From positions 1 to 46,006 of the forward strand of contig OMYS01000009.1 in NCBI GenBank assembly GCA_900315305.1: a stretch of DNA of 46,006 nt, given 5' to 3'. The DNA is from an uncultured Eubacteriales bacterium. GTDB lineage: Bacteria > Bacillota > Clostridia > Lachnospirales > Lachnospiraceae. Within the stretch, counting starts at the first letter, position 1. Every line of letters starts with the position of its first letter. The notes under the pieces were generated by a model that saw only the letters and a list, made by a program, of their open reading frames with translations, was not told where the DNA came from and ran no database searches. The position numbers and the translations under genes are program-made. Shown piece by piece: positions 41,025-46,006 of this stretch.

Positions 41025-41105
41025 GGGAAACGTTTCCCGACGCGCTCCGATTCCGGCGCTGCCTGTATTTCACCTATTATAAGCACCGCAACTTTCATGC
41101 GTCAA
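41025..41105 (-). promoter_or_regulatory. Promoter and LacI-type operator of the 60-residue gene
   Basis: TTGACG (41105-41100) and TATAAT (41081-41076) are 18 bases apart on the minus strand. About 40 bases downstream is the perfect palindrome GGGAAACGTTTCCC (41025-41038), a LacI/GalR-type operator placed as a roadblock. Confidence 0.65.
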
Positions 41106-41208
41106 CGTTGTAAATAATAAACAGCAGAATGTACAGTTTTTTGGCTATATTTGACAAAAATGCGGTCACTTTCATCAAAATGCGGGGTTCATTTCCCGGC
41201 AGCTGATA

Positions 41209-41307
41209 TCAGTCCTTTCTGTATCTAAGCAGAATGTACAGATTTGAGACCACAACAATGAGAATTGCTCCGATTCCGCAGATCGCCGTTAAAAGATTAC
41301 CAGTCAT
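41209..41307 (-). CDS. 32-residue single-helix membrane peptide
   Basis: The ATG at 41307 follows GGAGGCAGAGGAT. The peptide is mostly one helix (LLTAICGIGAILIVVVSNLY) with a basic end (LLRYRKD), so the C-terminus likely stays in the cytoplasm. It lies 95 bases after the bacteriocin ABC ATPase on the same strand and is probably the last gene of that operon. It could assist the transporter or give immunity. Confidence 0.6.
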   Translation of the reverse strand: MTGNLLTAICGIGAILIVVVSNLYILLRYRKD

Positions 41308-41402
41308 ATCCTCTGCCTCCTTCTGAACCTCATTTTAAAGAGGCAGGGGATATCCCGCTATCGCAGCAGGGTCAAATGTCCGTTAAATCCGGGTAAAAAC
41401 TT

Positions 41403-42062
41403 TCAGCTTCCAATCCGGATCACCCGCTCACAGTGATCCATAACGACCGGATCGTGAGATACGATAATGACCGTCTTCCCGTCATTTTTGAAATCCTTCA
41501 GAATCCCGATGATCTCATTCCTGTTTTTTCCGTCCAGTGAACCGGTCGGCTCATCAGCCAGCAGGAGATCAAAATTTTTCAGATATCCCCTCGCAATCGC
41601 CACACGCTGCTGCTCGCCGCCTGACAAATGAAAGATCTTCTCCTTAAGGGAAGTCTTGAGGCCGACGCGCTCCAGCGCCTCCCTCTTTTTCCTCTCCTTT
41701 TCTTTTTTCGGCAAATGCATATCCATCATCGGAATTTCAAGATTATAGTCCACCGTCTCGCTCTCAACCAGCGCAAAATTCTGGAAGAGATAAAAGATAT
41801 GGTCCCGCATCAGCTCCCGTCCGGCTCTGGAATCCGCCTTCGGCAGAGGCTTTCCGTAGAGCAGGACTTGTCCCTCATCCGGCTGCTCAAACATTCCGAT
41901 AATATTCAGAATTGTGCTCTTGCCGCTCCCGCTTGGTCCGGCAATGCAGATCATATCGCCTCTGTTAACCGTCAGCTGAAAATCGTGAAACAGGACTCTG
42001 TCCCCGTATCGCTTTGAGATGTGCTGGAGCTCCAGCACCGGTACATTCATATCCGTCATCAT
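41403..42062 (-). CDS. ABC ATPase of the lactococcin-972-type export/immunity system
   Basis: The 219-residue ATPase has Walker A AGPSGSGKST (near residues 40-49), Q-loop LFQNFALVE, signature HLSGGEQQRVAIARG, Walker B LLLADEPTGSLD and H-loop VSHDP. The short MacB/LolD-like form with FALVESETVDYNLEIPM is typical of the ATPase found with lactococcin-972 group peptides. The ATG lies one base after the DUF1430 stop codon, so they are coupled. It should energise the neighbouring membrane protein for toxin export or producer immunity. Confidence 0.9.
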   Translation of the reverse strand: MMTDMNVPVLELQHISKRYGDRVLFHDFQLTVNRGDMICIAGPSGSGKSTILNIIGMFEQPDEGQVLLYGKPLPKADSRAGRELMRDHIFYLFQNFALVESETVDYNLEIPMMDMHLPKKEKERKKREALERVGLKTSLKEKIFHLSGGEQQRVAIARGYLKNFDLLLADEPTGSLDGKNRNEIIGILKDFKNDGKTVIIVSHDPVVMDHCERVIRIGS

Positions 42063-42063
42063 A

Positions 42064-44265
42064 TCAGATTCCTTTCAGAACATCGCTTGTCTTTTTCTTC
42101 ATCTGTCCGTTGACACACAGGAACATGACGAGCAGGTGAATGAATGTAATCAGGCATACCGCAAAGACCGTATACACCACTCCGCCAGTCCGGATCAGTC
42201 CTCCATACGCCGCTGCAATCACGGCCGCCAGTCCCAGGATCAGGAGGCATGGCTTCCCGTAAATGGTCGTCCAGCGAAGACCGAACATGTGCATGACGAC
42301 ATACCGCTTCTTGTTTTTCTCAAACAGAAGGTAGGTTGACTGATAGGCAAGATAAATAATCAGTGCCAGAAGAACAATAGCAGCTCTCAGATCCAAGGCC
42401 AAATCACTGCGGATACTGGTCAGCTTCTCCTGCGCTGCCTCATTGACAGAGACAATCGCTTTCAGGTTGTCAGCAAGTCCCAGTTCCGAAAGCGTGCTCT
42501 TCATGGAATCATAGGTCTGCTTGCTGGTTCCCGTCAGCTTCACCTTCAGCGGATCCGAGTTTCCATTTCCGAGGATACCGACTCTCTGACTGATGTATGA
42601 ATTGTTCTCTGTCAGAACCGTGATGACCGGATCTGTCAGATCTCCATTGTCCGTATTCACCGAGTCGTCAAATGTAAATATCTTCTGTCCGCTCTTTGTC
42701 CATATAATCTGTATATTCTGATTCTGAAGTCCGCTTGTATCCGCTTCATAGTAATCCTGGTCCACTTCTGCACTGGATTCCTGATTCTGCTGATAATAGC
42801 TAAGAATCTCATCTTTCTGATTTTTTTCCGTCTCAGGCACAAGCAGCACAAGGTCCGTGTCGCTCTCATCGACAGAAACCCGCTTTCCATTTTCATCATA
42901 AACGGCGAAAGCCTTCAGATAATTCGGATTAACAGTCAGAAGGCGCTGATAGGAAGCGGATACCTTATTTTCTTTCATATAGGCATCTTCGTAATCTGTC
43001 GCATTAATAAAAATGGCGCCCTGCTCATTCAAATAGTGATAAAAATCCGTGCCGATTGTCTTCTCACGCTGCTGCTCTTCCTCATCCGTCTGATCGTCTC
43101 CGCTGTAAAGAGGGTAGAAGACGCCATAATCTTCTGCTATTGTCCAGCTTTTATACTTATTCATATCGCGCAGGAGATTCTTCGTATCAATATACGCGCT
43201 CGCTCCGCAGTAAAGCACCATCAGGATACAGATAATCTCGGCAATGACATGCAGCACATAGATTCCGCGTGTAAAATTCTGGCCCTTCAGGGCGTCCGCA
43301 AATGAAAGGCCGATATTGGACAGGCCGTAGGCAATCACAAAGAAGACGGCAATGCCCGGATAAAGCAGCAACGCGTATCTGGTCATATCCAGTGCAAAGC
43401 CCACGTCTCTTTTCCAAGCCGCAATGCAGGCAAAGCATACCGCTATAAAAATCAGGCAGGCGATCAGAGGCTTCGCAAAGAAATATCGCCAGACAGAGCG
43501 TTCCCTGACACCCATGAGCTTCATGACAGCTGTATCTCTTCGTTTGCGGAGAAGATAATAAAACGTAAGCAGCACAAACAGCAGAAACACGAAGAAAAAG
43601 ACTATATCATACAGCATAAGATCTGTATACGGTGTGCCGATTTTGCTGGCTGAGCCCTTCAGATCATCTGTGCTTACATCCACACCGCAGAAGCGGCTGA
43701 TGTTATTTCTGAGGCTTTCCAAGAACTCTTCTTCAGTCACGCCGCTGCCAAGCTCCACATAGTACAGACCGTCCGCCTTCACGTAATCAAACATCGCGCC
43801 CATCGGATAAACGGTCACCGAAGCTCCCAGCAAGAAAGCGACCAGTTCGCCGACCTGCTTCTTATCCCTTGTAAGTTCAGTAGAAAGGAAGCTGTCCGAC
43901 GACCTGTCTTCTGTCTCTGCAGCCGTCAGCAGCCGCCCGGATTTTACCCGGAAGTTCTGCATATACTGACTGTCTGCATTGGCAATCAGGACATATTTTC
44001 TCAGCTCGTAGGTTCCGCTTCTTTTCCCATCCAGAAGACTTGTCCGGATGATATTGCTTCCAGTTTCCTCAGCAACAGCTGTCAGAACCTTGAACAAGGA
44101 ATCCGGATCATCAATCGCGTCCTCGTCAGGAATCATGAAGGTTGAACAATCCGACTTTTCAAGATCTCCATACCGAAGGATCTCCGTGTTGGATATTCGC
44201 AGCGCACCAATTCCGATCGCGATCACACAAAGTGCGCACATAGCAAGTGACAAAAGTCGTTTCAA
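42064..44265 (-). CDS. DUF1430 bacteriocin-associated membrane protein
   Basis: The 733-residue protein has an N-terminal helix (about 5-22), an external domain to about 215, four helices between about 218 and 355 (YDIVFFFVFLLFVLLTFYYL; LIACLIFIAVCFACIAAW; LLLYPGIAVFFVIAYGL; VIAEIICILMVLYCGASAY), a second external domain (about 360-640) and three more helices near the C-terminus. This layout matches the putative immunity/transport proteins of lactococcin-972 clusters. The ATPase follows at once. No ribosome sites are shared with the precursor gene, which ends 134 bases upstream. It looks intact although the precursor is broken. Confidence 0.88.
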   Translation of the reverse strand: MKRLLSLAMCALCVIAIGIGALRISNTEILRYGDLEKSDCSTFMIPDEDAIDDPDSLFKVLTAVAEETGSNIIRTSLLDGKRSGTYELRKYVLIANADSQYMQNFRVKSGRLLTAAETEDRSSDSFLSTELTRDKKQVGELVAFLLGASVTVYPMGAMFDYVKADGLYYVELGSGVTEEEFLESLRNNISRFCGVDVSTDDLKGSASKIGTPYTDLMLYDIVFFFVFLLFVLLTFYYLLRKRRDTAVMKLMGVRERSVWRYFFAKPLIACLIFIAVCFACIAAWKRDVGFALDMTRYALLLYPGIAVFFVIAYGLSNIGLSFADALKGQNFTRGIYVLHVIAEIICILMVLYCGASAYIDTKNLLRDMNKYKSWTIAEDYGVFYPLYSGDDQTDEEEQQREKTIGTDFYHYLNEQGAIFINATDYEDAYMKENKVSASYQRLLTVNPNYLKAFAVYDENGKRVSVDESDTDLVLLVPETEKNQKDEILSYYQQNQESSAEVDQDYYEADTSGLQNQNIQIIWTKSGQKIFTFDDSVNTDNGDLTDPVITVLTENNSYISQRVGILGNGNSDPLKVKLTGTSKQTYDSMKSTLSELGLADNLKAIVSVNEAAQEKLTSIRSDLALDLRAAIVLLALIIYLAYQSTYLLFEKNKKRYVVMHMFGLRWTTIYGKPCLLILGLAAVIAAAYGGLIRTGGVVYTVFAVCLITFIHLLVMFLCVNGQMKKKTSDVLKGI

Positions 44266-44387
44266 TTTTCATGCCCTCATCTTTTTTGTCAGTGGCGGGA
44301 TGCCGCACCTTTATTTGCTACGGCATCCCGCGAATAAAATACTCTTCCAGATCAAATATCAGACCTTATCTGTCTGGTTTTCGATCT

Positions 44388-44427
44388 GACGCATGCCTAT
44401 TACTTATAATCATAATAGGCATGCGTC
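44388..44427. terminator. Perfect 15-bp hairpin at the end of the bacteriocin gene
   Basis: GACGCATGCCTATTA (44388-44402) and TAATAGGCATGCGTC (44413-44427) pair perfectly around a 10-base loop. The stem includes the precursor's last codons and stop. No T-tract follows, so it may protect or process the mRNA between the peptide and transporter genes. Confidence 0.6.
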
Positions 44428-44709
44428 TCTGCAGTCAACTTACCCGTTGCACTTGCGTAAGACGTCTGTCCTTTCGACACCCATCCACTGGTTGCAGCGG
44501 TCGTTCCGATTGACACAGACGACTTGTGCTTTTTCGTCGGATGATAATAGTTGGAATACACTTTCTTCTGGGTGGGACTAACAATCGTCGTTCCATAGTC
44601 CCAGACGCCGCCTCCGACATTCGCGGCATAAATAAACAGGCGCCACGCTTCCGATCACCAGAGCACCAACCACTGCCAGCATGCTAATTCCACGCTTGAA
44701 ATTAAACAT
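44400..44709 (-). pseudogene. Lactococcin-972 family bacteriocin precursor, frameshifted
   Basis: From the ATG at 44709 (GGGAGGTAAGCAT upstream) the frame gives a signal peptide (FKRGISMLAVVGALVIGSVA PVY). It then shifts at a tandem TTAT duplication (44628-44636) and stops about 20 codons later. In the other frame the mature peptide follows: NVGGGVWDYG, YSNYYHPTKKHKSSV, SGWVSKGQTSYASA, HAYYDYK. These are family hallmarks. Removing four bases gives a 101-residue precursor with cleavage near VYA-ANV. The transport genes downstream are intact. A sequencing error or phase-variable tract is an alternative to true loss. Confidence 0.88.
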
Positions 44710-44827
44710 ATGCTTACCTCCCTTGCTTGCATTTGCGTTACCTTAAGAACTGCTACCCATACCAGCTTCTCTCCAATGGACTCACCTCCTTCTCCTCTAT
44801 GTTCTATCTGCCATCTCTCAAGCAGAT

Positions 44828-45169
44828 TTAAGGGCCAGCCTTTTCAATGCACGACGCTAAGACATATCCAGTCTTACCTTTCGCATACGCTTTTTTCCAT
44901 GAACCACATGATTTTATTACCCAAATACTATCTCCTTTAGACAATGACACAAGTATAGTGCTATCATCATCTGCCTTCTTTCGCAATTGTGTACTTTCAC
45001 TTACCCGATACAATGTTCCCATTCCTAGGACCCGACTATTATAATCGTGTATCACCTCTTCTTTGGGACTTAACGGATATGTCTCTAAATTTGCCGCATA
45101 TATAGGCACATTAAAAAGACTAAGTGCAAGAATACACGATGCCAAAAAACTTATCAGCCGAAATTTCAT
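44828..45169 (-). CDS. Secreted SH3b-domain protein
   Basis: The 113-residue protein has a signal peptide (LISFLASCILALSLFNVPIYA, cut near residue 25) and one bacterial SH3 domain (YRVSESTQLRKKADDDSTIL, then KGDSIWVIKSCGSWKKAYAKGKTGYV). SH3b domains usually bind peptidoglycan. It is upstream of the bacteriocin precursor on the same strand, about 120 bases apart, and is probably the first gene of that operon under the tandem-box promoter. It could guide or block the bacteriocin at the cell wall, since lactococcin 972 targets lipid II; this is inference. Confidence 0.82.
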   Translation of the reverse strand: MKFRLISFLASCILALSLFNVPIYAANLETYPLSPKEEVIHDYNSRVLGMGTLYRVSESTQLRKKADDDSTILVSLSKGDSIWVIKSCGSWKKAYAKGKTGYVLASCIEKAGP

Positions 45170-45220
45170 AATTGCTACCCCCTCTCTCCTTTTGAGTTCC
45201 TCGATCTCTCATCTGCATAA

Positions 45221-45269
45221 AGCATAGCATATTTGTTACCGCCTAAATCTGAAGAATTCTGAAGATTTT
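45221..45269 (-). promoter_or_regulatory. SH3/bacteriocin promoter with tandem TTCAGA box
   Basis: The tandem decamers TCTGAAGAAT and TCTGAAGATT (45248-45267) and the flanking 25-base box are identical to those at 33767-33791. The -10 TATGCT (45226-45221) is again 18 bases away. A shared activator is likely. Confidence 0.7.
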
Positions 45270-45297
45270 ATCGCACATATGTTCGCAAAATTTACAA

Positions 45298-45327
45298 TTG
45301 ATTTTCTCGCTTTCTGGTGTCTATAAT
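45298..45327 (+). promoter_or_regulatory. Promoter of the sensor kinase gene
   Basis: TTGATT (45298-45303) and TATAAT (45322-45327) are 18 bases apart, about 60 bases upstream of the kinase ATG. The tandem box lies 30 bases upstream of the -35, so one regulator could act on both divergent promoters. Confidence 0.6.
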
Positions 45328-45391
45328 AAAAAAAGAAAGAGCTTTTAAAGGCATATTACTTATTAATCCGGAGCTTTCAAGAAGCAATCCA

Positions 45392-46006
45392 ATGAAAGTG
45401 AAAACAGGTTCCTTAAAGCATGTAATTCTGAGATGGTCCGTCATCGGTTTCTTGATGTCCTTGGCAGTTTTTATTCCTCTTTATAAATACAGCAGCGATG
45501 TCATCGATCTTGAATTGGCAGGCAGCAGTTTCGTCATCGATAAAGAACGCAAACCTATTAAAAAACTTCAAAAGTATATCACACAAAATCATCTGTCACT
45601 TGGAAATACAGAAGATCTTCAAGATTGGGCTTTCCATAATGGTATCAGCGAACTAATCGTTTATAAGCATAATGACAGCACAATATTACTGGATTTCCGC
45701 TATGATGTGATGACTGTGTATCGAAATGGCTTTCACAGCTATCTCTCTGGCGCCACGCGTCTTGCGTCCATTCCTACCAACTTTGCAGATGGGACTTATG
45801 ACGTGTACGTCGATACAGGCGCCGCCGGCCGGATCTACATGCTTGTCTTCGCAATAGAATTGTTCTTGTGTTTTCTGATCTGGATGTTCATTCTGACGAG
45901 AGGGATGCGCGGCATTATCCGGCGCATTATGGTGCTTGACAAAGATGTCTCCGGGATGGAGAACGGCGACCTCACATCTGCAATTACTGTCCCCGGAAAT
46001 GATGAG
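45392..46006 (+). CDS. Sensor histidine kinase, N-terminal part, cut by the window end
   Basis: The frame from the ATG at 45392 is open to the last base (205 codons). It shows a first membrane helix (VILRWSVIGFLMSLAVFIPL), an extracellular sensor of about 115 residues (starting KYSSDVIDLELAGSSFVIDK, with VYKHNDSTILLDFRYDVMTV), a second helix (YMLVFAIELFLCFLIWMFIL) and the beginning of a HAMP domain (MRGIIRRIMVLDKDVSGMENG). The kinase core lies beyond the window. It is divergent from the SH3/bacteriocin operon and shares its control region, so it probably senses an envelope signal and regulates these genes. Confidence 0.78.
   Translation, partial: MKVKTGSLKHVILRWSVIGFLMSLAVFIPLYKYSSDVIDLELAGSSFVIDKERKPIKKLQKYITQNHLSLGNTEDLQDWAFHNGISELIVYKHNDSTILLDFRYDVMTVYRNGFHSYLSGATRLASIPTNFADGTYDVYVDTGAAGRIYMLVFAIELFLCFLIWMFILTRGMRGIIRRIMVLDKDVSGMENGDLTSAITVPGNDE

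Noticed and set aside
44718..44785. Possible seven-codon leader peptide (TTG start, ERSWYG) before the bacteriocin precursor
   Set aside because: A good GGAGGTGAG precedes the TTG, but such a short frame cannot be supported from one sequence.

Overview
The window looks like a chromosomal segment of an anaerobic Bacillota (Clostridia, most like a Lachnospiraceae). The evidence is gene content: an Fe-S type two-subunit L-serine dehydratase, an EFR1-type flavodoxin/ferredoxin, a TatD-associated radical SAM protein, DUF5648-repeat secreted proteins, an IS200/IS605 element, strong AGGAGG ribosome sites and moderately GC-rich, ordinary TTGACA/TATAAT promoters. No rRNA, tRNA or CRISPR array was seen.

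Layout. 0.1-3.1 kb: three small unknown genes and a complete IS200/IS605 element (TnpA, TnpB and an apparent omega-RNA end). 3.1-5.5 kb: a small membrane protein, then a YtrA-type GntR regulator with an ABC ATPase and permease. 5.5-9.5 kb: serine dehydratase subunits sdaAA and sdaAB with an Amt-PII ammonium transporter between them. 9.5-17.3 kb: small membrane proteins, a GNAT acetyltransferase, a probable vitamin B6 uptake and salvage pair (ECF S-component plus pyridoxal kinase), a radical SAM protein, an AI-2E family exporter, an S66 peptidase and an EFR1 protein. 17.4-23.3 kb: a full urease operon ureI-A-B-C-E-F-G-D on the minus strand. 23.7-27.8 kb: cell-surface genes (DUF5648/transglutaminase-like protein, acyltransferase, Ala/Gln-rich lipoprotein). 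28.5-33.7 kb: an inverted duplication of a MacB-core-like membrane protein, a VanZ-like protein and hypA, one copy decaying. 33.8-40.9 kb: TetR-MATE pair, a secreted repeat protein, a phosphoesterase, a PhzF-UPF0158 fusion, a glycerophosphodiesterase and small genes. 41.2-46 kb: a lactococcin-972-type bacteriocin locus (SH3 protein, frameshifted precursor, DUF1430 membrane protein, ABC ATPase, 32-residue membrane peptide) facing a sensor kinase cut by the window end.

How it fits together. Urease, serine dehydratase and Amt-PII all deal with ammonia; HypA may help supply nickel. The right third is an envelope/antagonism region. An identical 25-nt tandem-repeat promoter box, at the same distance from the -10 element, precedes both the intact MacB-like/VanZ operon and the SH3/bacteriocin operon, so the two look co-regulated, perhaps by the kinase at the window edge. 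Six copies of a hairpin-forming intergenic repeat, all in the same orientation, are spread from 9.5 to 31.9 kb. Their stems differ in sequence but stay self-complementary, and in three cases the repeat supplies the stop codon of a neighbouring gene.
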